Of a DNA stretch of 64,000 bases, positions 21,606 through 33,330 are shown one piece after another. Both the position numbers and the translations under genes were made by a program. Location of the stretch: contig WACJ01000122.1 of NCBI GenBank assembly GCA_008973525.1, positions 682,001 through 746,000 of the forward strand. Direction: 5' to 3'. Under the pieces are notes generated by a model, which saw only the letters and a program-made list of their open reading frames with translations, searched no databases and had not been told where the DNA came from. Position 1 is the first letter of the stretch; each line of letters opens with the position of its first letter. The stretch is from Stenopsyche tienmushanensis (lineage: Eukaryota > Arthropoda > Insecta > Trichoptera > Stenopsychidae).

Positions 21606-21868
21606 CATGCGTTGCAATGCCATAAGCGCTTAATAATTATTTAAAAAGAAACGTAGTACGTGGTTTATTGCTTCAGGTCACGTGTAGCGCGACCTGAAAT
21701 CTAAAAGCATATTCACACTCGCAACACGCTGCATCTATACAATATTTTTACTATGCCTATGTTATTCCCGCAAGTGTAAACAGTAAGTTGACAAAGTTTT
21801 ATCGCAATCTGATGAACAATTTGGCAGCGCATTACATACGAACAAACAGAGATTTATTTTTATATAAA
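21606..21868 (+). repeat. Dispersed repeat family B, copy 1
   Basis: Matches 55409..55660 in the same orientation, sharing CATGCGTTGCAATGCCATAA, GCGCTTAATAATTATTT, GTACGTGGTTTATTGCTT, GCAAGTGTAAACAGTAAGTT and GACAAAGTTTTATCGCA. Noncoding and unclassified; probably a non-autonomous DNA transposon. Confidence 0.75.
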
Positions 21869-22189
21869 AAAAAAGATCACAATCTCATAATATTTATTCC
21901 TGCAACACGATTTTCTTTCTTTGAAAATAATGATAAAAACAACAAATCTTCCTTGCGCAGAAATTAATATATTTTTATTTAAAATACATTTAAAAAAAAA
22001 AATAGGTAGAAGTAATCTTCTTAGGTCCTAAGAAAAAATTATTTTATGCATTCCTTTTCTACCTTTGTTAACAGATTTTTTTAGTTAAAAAACGAAAATG
22101 TCTTTGTGTAATATATAATAAAATAGACTTACCACTGGTTTAGTTGTTGCTTTAGGTTACGACCAAATGCATACTGCAGAAGCGACGCG

Positions 22190-22980
22190 GCGTATACGCT
22201 TAGTGTATTTACAACCGACAGGGTCTTAAGTGTACGACCCTATTGCCAGTGCTTTTGTGAGGTTTGTTCTGGGTTTCCCCGGACTAGTCACACAGAGAAT
22301 GTTTTTCACTGATCTTTAACCCTACAGGAAACGCTACGCACAGAGCGCCCAGGCGGCACCCACACTTTTTGCTCAGCGTCTTCCAGAGGAGGCGAGGTTT
22401 CCGCCAGAAGACCGGCATCAGAATACGTGCACCCAAAGGTGTGTTGGAGGAGGAAGGACAAATGTTATGCTAAGTTTAAAAGAACTACTAACATGGGTTC
22501 ACTGCCACCACGAGTCCAACCCCATTTTGAAGAGGGCTGCAGCAGATGACAGACTGCAGGGGCTACCCCTTCCCCATGGTACTCGTATCGGTTCTGTCAT
22601 TTGTAGTACAGAGCCACGGAGACGAATCGTCGTTCGAGCAGCCTAAAGTTATTCTCCCTTGTATGCGCTAGGCTGTTGAGGATAGTGATGATGCCTTTGA
22701 CACAAACTCTACCAATTTCTATAATCAGCAGCTCCACACATCCCTTTACGGGTTCGCAGCACATGATGACCTGCGTACCCAACTCATTTTAGCTGGGCTA
22801 CCCCAGCAGCGTTTGATCAGCAAATCGATGAGGCTGTTTTTGCGCCCCTCTACTCTACATCATTATCCCAGGGGATCAATCAGGGCGTAGGGTTGCCCCC
22901 CCCCCCGGGGTTTTGTGGATAGGCATTGTGGAATCTAACCCCTTCCCGGAGAGAGGGTATAATCGATTCCCCCTCTCTTT
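22190..22980 (-). repeat. GC-rich retroelement-like repeat, copy 2
   Basis: A sharp GC-rich block of about 790 bases in an AT-rich setting. Read on the minus strand, 22960 to 22690 matches 15829..16110. It includes a run of eleven C followed by GGGG at 22896-22910. No intact open frame; a 61-codon frame (22597..22782) lies across the shared part and is not conserved in copy 1. Probably a 5'-extended copy of the same non-LTR element. Confidence 0.6.
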
Positions 22981-24745
22981 TTGGCCAATTACCGCTTAAA
23001 GTTTCACTTTTCGTGACGTTCAAGTCATTTTTTCACATGGGAAAATTAAGTAATATTGCATTTAAAATGTAAATAATACTAATAAAAACATATCTCGAAA
23101 AGGTTTTATTTTTAAGTTTTAGATGTACTTAATATGCCAAAATACTTTACTGTACATTCGATAATTTGTATTAGCAAAACAGTATTCAATTCCATATATG
23201 GATAAATCGGATTCAGGATACGGAATTATTCAAGCTACGGCATAAATTACAGTCTCAATGGGAGATCTCTTTGGATATGGAGGATCAATTTATATGGTGC
23301 ATTAAATTCAAACATGATTAAAATTAGAATTTAGAATTATTACAAGATTTGAGTGAGTTGTGAAATTACAACTACTTTTGAATAACATCTTCTTTAATTT
23401 ATTGATGTCAGTATTTATGCAGGAAATTATAATAAATCGGATTCGATTGGAATTATACAGATTTTTCACGGTAAACTAATTTTCAACAGTCTGAATTCAA
23501 ATTAGATATACTAAGATTTATTTGCTTATATTTTTATAAAATGTATTGAATAATCTAATGCCGCTCTAGATCCTGAATGATGGACAGTTATTTAAAGATG
23601 ATTCAATAAATATATTATCAGCCATGCATCCATAAAAATTAACCAGAAAACGTGTATAAGCCATTGCGTCCTTTGTCTATCCAAACGCTACTTTTCGAAT
23701 TGCCTTTATTATTGATAGTTAAATAATACGATGGTCAATCATCTATCAAATTCCAACAGCATTCAGTGATTGAATCTCATCAATATTCAACGGATATATT
23801 AAATCAAAGCGTTGCTCTTCTTTTTGTCGAAGAAGTCGTAACATTTTAATTTGGGATGCCCCTCAATAAAATTCGCATCCATAACCGCCATTGTACAACA
23901 TGACACGATCATGCACTATAGGCGAAGGTTTTCACGATCCGACATTCGTTACACAATCATTGTAATAATAATTAATTGTTGTATTAACATTTGGATGAAA
24001 TCAAGAGCACCTATCGAGATGCCAAGATGAAATTTTTGATCGACATCGAGGTTAGGCCAGTAATAGCACGTACGAGGGCTATGATTGAATTGATAATTTA
24101 AAACTAATATTATTGATTTTTGTGCATACACACATTAAAGTTTCATGTATGTACGCAGGTGAAATATATTCAGTCTCGTTTTCTCTGCGAGTAATGGCTC
24201 GAAGATTTGCCAGTACGAGTCACGATTCGGTTTAATTCGATTAAATAAACTGCTCAGTATGGAGGGATCCTCGGGATTATGTCATTAAGTTTTCACGTAT
24301 TACGTAGAGAAAAGACGTGATTAACCTATTTCACGTACGACCATTTTATATTTTGCGTGCGAACATAATCTTTCTTGAGCTAGGATTGTGAAAAATGTAT
24401 TCTCTTTAATTTCTTAGGCTATAATGACAGAGATAACGATTTCTTAAGTAGTCGAATACTAGTTATGAAACAATTAATATTTTTCTTATATAATACAATA
24501 TTTTATTGTACGCGTAACAATAAAACGTAAAATTGCGATATATCAATCACAGAACACCTAAATCAACATTTTGTTTGACCCTTTTTCATGATCGGTTGTG
24601 GGTTTTTATCATCGGAAAACACAAGAATATTTTTGGATTTAGCCATTAAAAATCAAAAATAAAGTCAAAAATATTTTATAATTCCCTTTTGAATTTCTTC
24701 CCTCTTTCTAAAATCTAACATATAATTTTAACGTGAAACATGCAG
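22981..24745. other. AT-rich intergenic, nothing recognised
   Basis: No coding sequence, promoter pair or shared repeat detected. Confidence 0.4.
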
Positions 24746-25165
24746 TTACTTTGCTGCAACTGCTTTCTGACTCATTGATTTTGATTGGTTCAGTTCGTTC
24801 ATAATTTCAACTAACTCTTCTTGTTCCAATTTCTTCAATTTCATGAATTTAAAAACATCATCCTCCCCACCATTAGCACAACAAATGTTAATTGTCTTCT
24901 TATTTTCATCTTCTATTGGTGGTATAATATTTTTCTGAGGACTATTTCTGATCCAACTTTTTCCAGCAAGAACTTAAAGTGGATTGTTTTATTTCTTTGA
25001 CGGAAGCAGAAAAGATATATTAAGATCTCATATTTGTTCGATATCATCTCATATTTTTTTCAAATTTTTGACGAATATAATACGCTTTGAATGTTGAAAT
25101 TATTCCTTGGTCTAAAGGCTGTATTATAGACTATTTTGTGGTAAAAATAATATTTATTTCTCCTG
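24746..25165 (-). mobile_element. pogo/Tigger-type transposase C-terminal relic
   Basis: Minus-strand reading across a few frameshifts gives SIIQPLDQGIISTFKAYYIR, STLSSCWKKL and a C-terminus ending ELNQSKSMSQKAVAAK followed by TAA (24748..24746). IQPxDQGxIxxFKxxYxR is the conserved signature after the last catalytic residue in pogo/Tigger (CENP-B-related DDE_1) transposases. The N-terminal half and catalytic core are absent. TIRs were not identified. Confidence 0.75.
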
Positions 25166-25332
25166 GTGCATTGTCTTGTATCTTTTTTTTCCTGTGGGAG
25201 GGGAATCTTGCACAAGAAACCCTGGGTTTGTTCCCAGGGTATTGTCAGATTCTTACTGACTAAACCACTCCCTTGTCCGTCTCTGTACCCCTGGTATTGT
25301 TTTTCACATTGCTTCAGGAGGACAGGTAGTCT

Positions 25333-25370
25333 GGCCCTAGGTAATTGGCCCTAGGTAATTGGCCCTAGGT
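25333..25370 (+). repeat. 14-bp direct tandem repeat
   Basis: GGCCCTAGGTAATT occurs twice, followed by a partial third GGCCCTAGGT, at the 3' flank of the LINE relic. Confidence 0.8.
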
Positions 25371-25399
25371 GTTGGAGAGCAACTCTGCCCCTCTCTCTC

Positions 25400-26423
25400 T
25401 CACTGCCCTTTTTGGCACTCAGGATTTCTTCAAGTTTTTCTTGCATGCCATCATGCTGTGGATCATGCTGTCAACGTTGAGCTCGGCTACCCTTAGTGCT
25501 TGTTTCATCGAATTCCTCTGGGGTGCTTCAGTTACGCACCGAAGCAACCATGCTCAGTGAGCACCTGAGTCAAGCGGTAGATCGTTTCGCCGTGTTTTCA
25601 GGCCCTCCACCAGCTTACGACGTTACTTACGTTTATCTTCCCTTGCTGGACTAATCCCATCTCTGTTGTCAGGCTTCCCTCAGTTTCTGGTCGTATGCTG
25701 TGCCGTTTTTGGGATCTTCGTAGTCCAAGGCCCTCTTCTTTGCCTGAAAATCCAGCGGGACTATTCCAGCGATCATGAGTCCTGCGTCTTCGGATACTGT
25801 CTTGTACGCTGCGATGACTTGGAGTGCTCCCTATCGCTGGATCCTGGTCAGCTTCTTTCTGTTGGTGTCGCGTCTGAGCGACTCGTGCTGTATCGGGGCT
25901 CCATATAGAAGGATCGAGTGTATTACCACGTTTATGGTACGTCTTCTGCATGGCTTTGACCCTCCAATGTTGAGCATAAGCCGTCCAAACTCGCTGGTCA
26001 CCTTCTGCGACTTCTGCGCAGCTTCTTCTATGTGTTCCCAAGGTATCCCAGCATTTTACTGGAATCCACCTCGTGTCCTCCAACAACAAGCTACTTGTTA
26101 TTCGGTCTTCTGCCGCATATCATTGCCTCTGTTTTCTCAGCCGCTAACTGCAGGTGATTATCCCGCATCCACGCTTTGATTCTGGCGAGGGCTTCGTTGC
26201 CCGTCTTCTCCATTTCCCATGGATGTCGAGCCATCACCAGCAGCGCGACGTCGTCTGCGAAGACAATGAGTTCTGCCCTTGCAATTAGTGTCATGTTTAG
26301 AAGACTGTTGTACAGCACGTTCCAGAGTTTCCGTTCAATTCCTGGCTGGATTCTCTTAAACAGCATTGTTTCGAGGAGTTTTTTAAGACTATCCAGCATG
26401 CATAGGGGGTAAAAATATGCCAC
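25400..26423 (-). mobile_element. R1-clade non-LTR retrotransposon relic (ORF2 3' part)
   Basis: Minus-strand fragments are in the order of an R1-type ORF2. PLCMLDSLKKLLETMLFKRI and VFADDVALLVMA (reverse transcriptase, FADD active site, about 26260) come first, then NEALARIKAWMRDNHLQLA and EKTEAMICGRR. After a frameshift come LLYGAPIQ, KKLTRIQR.GALQVIAAYKT and AGLMIAGIVPL, and finally TIYRLTQVLTEHGCFGAY. A large deletion lies between the start of the RT domain and the FADD block, and the 5' end is missing. Several frameshifts and stops; nonfunctional. Recognition rests on family motifs remembered for R1/TRAS elements. Confidence 0.8.
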
Positions 26424-26899
26424 AATTCTGCAACCGTATTAAGTCCAAATCGTGTTATATAAAGCCTGTGTTATACGATGTCCAGATGTCCGTTTTAGCC
26501 ATTTTGGATATCGATATCAAAATGAAACTCGGACAGCCAAAGCAATTTGTATATGTATCAAATTATTTGAATGCCTTTTCATGAAAAATCTCAATATCTT
26601 GTTTCATTATTTTTGTATATATATGATAGATAATATCAGCCGTTTGGTAATAATTTTTACTAAATATATTGAGCTATAAAATGTTCCACAAATCGTAATT
26701 AAGCTAAACTGAATACATTACACATAATATTCTTATACATGCAGATCTGTAAATAATGCCATAAATTAGTAGTTGAACTCGTTGCTTAATTATTTGGGTT
26801 GAAATCTATAGGTGTTTTGGTTAGTGATCACGTTTTTAAAACATGAAACACTATGAAAATCGTATTAAGTGGCCGGCAATATTTCTATAGAATTCAATA
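26424..26899. other. Intergenic, nothing recognised
   Basis: AT-rich sequence between the LINE relic and a mariner end. Confidence 0.4.
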
Positions 26900-27015
26900 C
26901 ATCACTCAATAAGTTCGTAGGATTTTTATTCACATTAGATATTTTTCTTTTTCATTTGGGGTCGTTTTATTGCAATTTCTTCCCATTCATTTATCAATAT
27001 TTTATTTCCATAAGA
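26900..27015 (-). mobile_element. Mariner 3'-end fragment (30-kb family)
   Basis: Begins CATCACTCAATAAGTTCGTA after TA and continues inward through the inverse of the subterminal CCCCAAATGAAAAAGAAAAA block, then ATTGCAATTTCTTCCCATTC, homologous to the 3' end of the mariner at 30058..30624. The other end is lost. Confidence 0.65.
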
Positions 27016-27913
27016 ATTTAATAAATTATTTTTATAATATCATAAAATTAATAATTTTATTACACTTTGACATAAGAAAAATCAAATATTTACATGCACT
27101 CTTGATTGAGCGAATTCATGAAATGCTATCGGCATAATTAATATATCATATGAAGAATTGCATTTAATTAATATTTTTTATGTGGTAGCTTTCGGCATGC
27201 ATTTTTAAATCATTTGGCAATGACTAAACAAAGCCAACAGCATATTGTGGCCTCATTTCAAAAATCTTAATCCATCGATATGTTACAAATCAACTCCTCT
27301 CCGATTCACATATTCTCAGAATCACGATGGAGCCTTTTGAAACATCCGATGCCACATGCACCACATACTTATTTATTATATATCAAATCGATACCGAATA
27401 CACATGAATGGCGCAACCCATTTTTATAGATATTTTTGCGAGTAAAATTACCACCTATTACGTAAGGTTAAATGTTATACTTGATCCCTGCCGTTCGAAT
27501 GGATCCTCGTAAATCGTGGTTGCTTGGGTGAGATCGTGAATTTCACGACGGAACATCGAGAACGAGCTAATAGTTAATGTTTAACCACTTTTGAATATAT
27601 AGTCGTAGTGGATCTCGTATGTTTATTCATTAATCCATTGTACGTTCGTCTGTCAGTGTTGATAGATCATTCGGCGGCTATGCGAACGAGGTCGATCAAA
27701 TATGAAAGCCTCATAATCAAAATTACATTTTTGATCTATTCATGATCTTTGAGATAATCGAAAATAAGTATTAAAATGCCAAACTCGGGATATATTTAAT
27801 TATATTGTTTATTTTATATAGATCATACGGGTTCAAAAAGTTGATAAAATAAAAATATTTTTTAATTATTGCGTATTTTCATAGATGTCATTGTAAAATT
27901 TAAATTTAAAATA
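27016..27913. other. Intergenic between a mariner fragment and the 27918 gene
   Basis: Nothing coding recognised. Confidence 0.4.
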
Positions 27914-27919
27914 TTTATT
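27914..27919 (-). terminator. AATAAA signal overlapping the stop codon
   Basis: The TAA stop occupies 27920..27918 and the polyadenylation hexamer AATAAA 27919..27914, overlapping by two bases. If used, the 3' UTR would be only about 15-30 nt. No closer downstream AATAAA was noticed. Confidence 0.5.
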
Positions 27920-28860
27920 AAGAATTTTCTCTTGAATTTTCATTTTTTAATTTTCCTTGAACAATTTTCTTATGTTGTTGTATATTATTTTCGCCTTTTC
28001 TTGAAATATGCTCACGCTTTTCGTTCATGATAGTTTCCTTGGTGGTACTTTCTGCTTCCATTGAATGCTTAGGATGTTGATTGCCACCCGAAGATGCCAA
28101 ATTGAGATCGTATCCTTCTTCAATTGCAAAATTCTCATACGTATATTGATTCTGATTTTGGTTCTGGTTTTGATTAAACTCTTCGCGTCTAGCGATTTCG
28201 TTAGATATCTCAGCCAACTGTATAGAAGTTTGGCAATCAACATCGTACCACCAATCGCAAACTAAAACCTTTTGATTAAATATGCTTCCATTCGGACAAA
28301 GGAACGAAATTTTTTGACCGTCAGAAATGCAGATGTGGAACACCTTAAATAAAAAATCATTTTAATCATAGAATACCCAATTAATGCAAAAAATCATGCA
28401 ATATTTACTTGACAGTCTGTTTCAACATCCGCAAAATATCCAGACGGTGATCTTCCTTTGCAGCTAAAACCTGTTTTAGGTATCTCCGAATACGAAGGAT
28501 AATCATCTCCTGCTTTTCCCGGTATTGTATCTATCCATTTACCTTCATAAGATCCGTCGTCTTCATTTGAACCATCATTAGCATATGATGATCTACCTCT
28601 GTATTTTTTATTTCGGTTACTCTTTATCTGCACTTCATTTTCATCACTGTCAGCATCGATTAAAATTAATGGAGTTGGAGACACTGAATGATTTTCATCA
28701 GTGTGATCTTCGAAGCTTACGTATTCGTGGCTATATATATTGGTCTACAAAATTCACCTATTATTAATAGATATTTATAAGGATGTAAGAAATTTTATAT
28801 AATAATTACCTTTTCAGCAATCGTCGCTCCGATGAGTATCGTCAGTATGAAATAATACAT
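27918..28860 (-). CDS. Secreted CPAP1-type chitin-binding protein, three coding exons (270 aa)
   Basis: Coding exons are 28860..28810, 28744..28409 and 28343..27918, joined by two 65-bp introns (AAG|GTAATT..TTGTAG and CAA|GTAAAT..TTTAAG), both in phase 0. Exon 1 is the signal peptide (MYYFILTILIGATIAEK). Exon 2 begins TNIYSHEY, is acidic, and contains WIDTIPGKAGDDYPSYSEIP leading into the chitin-binding domain. The six CBM14 cysteines (112, 128, 134, 145, 158, 166) have the same spacing as the genes at 8080 and 12272, and intron 2 falls between the second and third. Exon 3 has FLCPNGSIFNQKVLVCDWWY, then a short NQNQNQNQ run and a charged tail ending SRENS. It binds chitin in the extracellular cuticle by family knowledge. 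It lacks the NG/YGxP elastic tail of its relatives. Splice sites were chosen because they restore the domain. Confidence 0.9.
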
Positions 28861-28954
28861 TTTTAACTCTTGGCATGTTTAGATGATGTTTTTGATTAAG
28901 CTGAGTTCCATCCCATGGGAAGACCTAACCGTGTGACAACTTTGAAAGTTTAAC

Positions 28955-28985
28955 TGCGAAACCTGCATAAGTTTACTGTTTTATA
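28955..28985 (-). promoter_or_regulatory. TATA box and initiator of the 27918..28860 gene
   Basis: TATAAAA (28985..28979) is followed exactly 30 bases later by CGCAGTTA, an arthropod-type CAGT initiator with its A at 28955. This gives a 94-nt 5' UTR with no intron before ATG. A second TATATATAT string at about 29044..29034 is farther upstream and less well placed. Confidence 0.7.
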
Positions 28986-28989
28986 CCCG

Positions 28990-30057
28990 AGATGCGGTTT
29001 GAAAAAGCATCATTGCATGTTGCATCTTCACGATATATATAGTACAGAATGCATTGTACCTAGACGTACAATCACCGCAAACAAACTAGCAAGCTCATGT
29101 TCTAAGATAGGTTCTAAATCAAAATTATTTTAATTTTCAAGCAATTTAAACGCTTAATGAACATCATATTCTAGCCACAACCAAATTATTTGGCACAATA
29201 ATGCAGTCATATTATTATTTTAAAATTAACAGCATGATCATAGTAAATGCTTGTTGTATACAACACTACAACCGCAAACTTTTGAAAAAGCTTTTTAATG
29301 CGAGCTACCTTTGAACATTTATAAGCAATTTCTAATATTTTCCAATAAAACGAAATTTAAATTTGGTCATAATATTACTTTAAAAGGGCAAGTGAAATTA
29401 ATGTTTCCTATGATTTCGATCTTGAACAAGAACTTTCTAATTTAACAATAGAAACTATGTTTAATTTGCGGCTATAAACAATGCAAATATGCCCGAATGA
29501 CATGACATGAAATTCACTTTTTCATCATTAAAAAAATATTTCTACTTTAGGATCTATTTGAAATATCATTATTAAAATAAATCCAAAGGATCTAGGTCTG
29601 GATTTTATGGTGCGTGGATAAAATATATCCAATAGTTCGTTGAACAGAAATACATCATTTTTAATATTAATGTTTACTGTACAAATACTGAGAAAATAGG
29701 TTTTTTTTTGAGGACGAGGGTCTTGTTTTTTCATAGAGTAATTATGGACAAGTCCAGCAATTCATGAATCAGATAAAAACTACTTCTAAAAGATGCCCAG
29801 TATGAGGGACATCTGCAATCAATATTTTTTCAAACTTTAACTAATAATACCAAAATTAATCAATAGATCAAGTAAAAGAATTCGTATGTAAAACAAAGAA
29901 AATTTTGAATTTATTTAACTATTCTTCTTAAACTGTCATATATATTATCGAACATTGGAGATTTAATTTTAGGAATAAAGTATTTTATTATCTTCTTCAT
30001 ATTGAATAGTTAGAAAAATTTTTTTGAATAGGAATATAATTTTATGATGATATAATA
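28990..30057. other. Intergenic, nothing recognised
   Basis: AT-rich; a 68-codon minus-strand frame at 29528..29734 has no recognisable features. Confidence 0.4.
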
Positions 30058-30624
30058 CAACACTCAATAAGTTCGTAGGATGACAAAATAGTCCACAAAA
30101 TAGTTTTGGTTGATCGTAAATTGAAATTTCGTGAAATAACTGAGACCTTAAATATATCAGAAGACAGTGTATACACCATTTTGCATCAATATTTGTCCAT
30201 GAGAGAGCTCTATTCGAAATGGGTACCGCGTTTGCTCACAATCGATCAAAAACAATTACGTGTCGACTATTCAGAACGGTGTTTGGAGCTGATTCAATGC
30301 AATAAAAAGGATATTTTTATACAATATGTGATATTAAATCAAACATAGATCCATTATTATACTCCAGAGCTAAATCCGTAGTCAATTGGGTGGACAACAA
30401 CCGATGAAAACGCCCAAAGCGACTAAAAAAGCAAATGTCAACTGATGAGTTTTTGTTCATTATTTTATTCATCAATAACCATGAGAATTGAAGAACCATC
30501 AATAGCAAATAATACATAAGGTTAACTGTACGTTTGATAAAAGAAATTGCGAAAAAATGACCTCAAATGTAGAAGAAAAAAGTGTAATGTGAAAATAATC
30601 CTATGAACTTATTGAGTGATGTGT
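30058..30624 (+). mobile_element. Mariner element, internally deleted; parent-like copy of the MITEs
   Basis: Termini CACTCAATAAGTTCGTAGGA and its inverse (..CCTATGAACTTATTGAGTGATGTGT) are flanked by TA at 30056-30057 and 30625-30626. The plus strand encodes LVDRKLKFREITETLNISED and SVYTILHQYLSMRELYSKWV (second helix-turn-helix, 30106-30230), PRLLTIDQKQLRVDYSERCLE, and then ..IHHYTPELNP, the block around the first catalytic residue, where the expected DETW reads LNQT. The remaining two-thirds of the transposase is deleted and only 3' sequence with AAATGTAGAAGAAAAAAG remains. The fragments at 3.7, 11.2 and 26.9 kb share these ends. Confidence 0.88.
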
Positions 30625-30626
30625 TA

Positions 30627-32679
30627 AAAGTGAGTAGCAAAATTGTCTATATTTTTAAATGATATTTTAATAATCTTTATAAATCAGTTTAAATAGAATC
30701 TACCCGCCTCTATTGATTGATACAAGAAATTAAAATAGACTTAGATCGAGTCAATCAATTATAAATATCAATACTACAGTAATAAACTTTCCACAATCCA
30801 AGTATTTAATTTTTTAGATCCATAGAATCATACACACTTTGAAGAGCCTAATTTTAAGATTTAAATCAATTTAATTCAAAATATGGAATTTGAACATCTT
30901 GCGAGCTGAACGCACTTATCTCGGCGTTATATGCAGTTTGATTCCGGGTGCAATCGTGATAAACGAAGATGCAACTCCAGCTTCTCTCTCCTAACATTGC
31001 ATACTTTATAGCTACTTCTTTACGCCTCAGCTCTCTATTTATATAATAACACAAACAACAATAAATTTATTGCAGACCCAGCAAACATACTGTACAATGT
31101 AGAACAACTCCGTTGAAAGAATACCTCACGAGATTATGATTGAGTGGAAAAAAACCGGTGCCATAAAAGTGTTTCGTGCACAATACTAATTGATGTACAT
31201 TGTTGGTTTGATGAACTATAGAAGCAATTAAATTTGAAATATCTCTATTAAAATTTATCTATTATGCATTAGCATAATACCTAAATGTTGGCTATCGGTC
31301 TTGAATAAAAACGATGCTTATGAGTCGAATACATGTGATGGTTTCGCAACGACAGTCTCATTCGCCGATCCAAGCATCGAGATAATTTTTACTTTGTGCT
31401 GTATGCAACAGGGCCACATCTCGCTATGAGAAAACGTATGATTTGCCTGTCGTGTGTCACGACATGAAATAGTAATAAACCCCCAAATAAGACATTGCCA
31501 TTACTCAATATTTCAATTTGTAAGAGCGAGTAATTATTTCGTATTTATAACATCGATAAATAAAATGTATATCGCTTCCAAAAAATAATTTTGCATGAAA
31601 ATCAAATAGGAAATCTTTTGAATTACCTTTATTTAGCGTACTCTGAAGGAGCTCCATTGAGTAATCGGACGATTGAGTTTTGTATTCAACATACGATATT
31701 CAACAAGGATACACGGAATTGTATCTTACACAATCTTCAATGATCCCTTATAATTTATCGTCGTTTGCTTGGCAATAAGATGTCACAATTGAATTTATAT
31801 ACCTGAATCTGAAACGTAATTTGTCATATTTTACAATTAATGCACGATTTAAATATTATTATTTTTTTTTTAATTTAAGCTATAATTTTGTTACTGTGTG
31901 AATTCATAATCAATATATTTTTTGATCTTGCTGAAAAATATATTTCATGTAACATTAGATTGTTTATTAGTAAATAATGAAAAAATATTAACGACATCTA
32001 GGTTTTATTAGAATAATTAATATATTCTATAAATGTAAAAATAAATTATTTTTTATTATTGGTTAGTTTGTCTGTTCACTCTGAGATGGCGTTATAAATA
32101 ATTATTTAAATATAAGATGCAAATGTTAACGAAAGCTCTCAGATTGTTCGAATATTGGATACACATATTTTATTTTAATAATTAATATCTGTTACAGGGC
32201 TACCGTTTATTTTTTGCAATACATAAATTCATATTTTAGCTCAATTAATATCAACGCGGTAAAAAATATATTCGATATTACACAGTCAATAAATTGTGAG
32301 ATATATTTATATAGTGATTTTAAATAAAAAGCATAAAATAATTATATTACATTAATGGTTTCCATGCTCTTTTGAATAATTTTTCAAAGTAATTTTGTAT
32401 TATAAGATACAATAGTTAATACTTATGCATATTTTTATATAATTAAATAGAATTTTATGTATGTACATCTTATTTATATTGAATAGAATGTTAATACCTT
32501 GGATAGCCTCATAAAAGTTGAGAGGCCATTGTTTATTGTTAAAACTTTAAATTTTAACGAAGCAACAATTAGGACGATGCATATAAATAAATCCATATTT
32601 TGACAGGATCATCAAGATTCATTTTTAAGAAGCTATTTTCACTACATAATATAAAAATCTGAGGAGAAATTGCGTTTGC
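30627..32679. other. Long AT-rich intergenic stretch, nothing recognised
   Basis: No coding sequence, promoter or shared repeat detected. Among the most AT-rich parts of the window at 31800-32500. Confidence 0.4.
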
Positions 32680-33180
32680 TAAAAATTCAGGTACCAATCC
32701 AGGTATTGTCGCAAATCCGACAACTTTGCTTATTCACACATCCATTCATCCAAAAATGGGACTCGTTGCTAAAGGTGAGTTTTTTGGCGAAATTTGGGTC
32801 AACTTCTCACTGCTCCAGAACCCAATCAACGAACACATGGCGTTGTTTATAGTCGTTGGCTTTAAGTTTATGGATCAGTTGGATTTTATACGAGTGCAAA
32901 CTTAAATTCCGATACAAAATTCGCCAATTTCTTGGGAAAGGTCAATTTCTTATGAACGAAGAGAAATTGACTGCCTCGAGTTTACCCGTACACTCTCACG
33001 CACAGCAGTGATGTTTTTAGCAAACCTTGCATTTCGTTGATATACAGATGTTAGCTGGATATTTATCAAACCAAACCAAACAAATTTGAACACCAAACGT
33101 CGAATAACCGACTCGACAAGAGAGTTGTGATGAGGCGAAAAACTACGTAATGCGCGGAAAGTTTCTCGAACAGAACACTG
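32680..33180 (-). mobile_element. DDE (IS630/Tc1-like) transposase relic, N-terminal half
   Basis: Minus-strand reading across frameshifts gives LVESVIRRLVFKFVWFG, ARFAKNITAVRESVRVNSRQ, a helix-turn-helix remnant (SQEIGEF..), KRHVFVDWVLEQ, then FAKKLTFSNESHFWMNGCVNKQSCRICDN. This is the insect transposase family with the pattern IFSDEAHFxLNGxVNKQNCRIW. The first catalytic Asp (FSDEAHF) is Asn here (FSNESHF). The C-terminal two catalytic residues are missing. No TIRs found. Confidence 0.7.
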
Positions 33181-33330
33181 ATTTTAAAAATAAAATTTGA
33201 TAATATGCACACATTATATAACGCTATAACCTAGCATGATGATTTGCCATATACTATTGAATAATTTACAATCAATTTGATAGATATTATTTTTACAACA
33301 TGGCCTCTATAATCTAACTATTGGGCTTAA

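Noticed and set aside
25598..26412. Plus-strand frames of 80-134 codons
   Set aside because: Antisense shadows of the R1-like LINE whose reverse transcriptase motifs read on the minus strand.
30106..30348. 80-codon frame as a DNA-binding host gene
   Set aside because: It is the helix-turn-helix part of a deleted mariner with TIRs and TA duplications.
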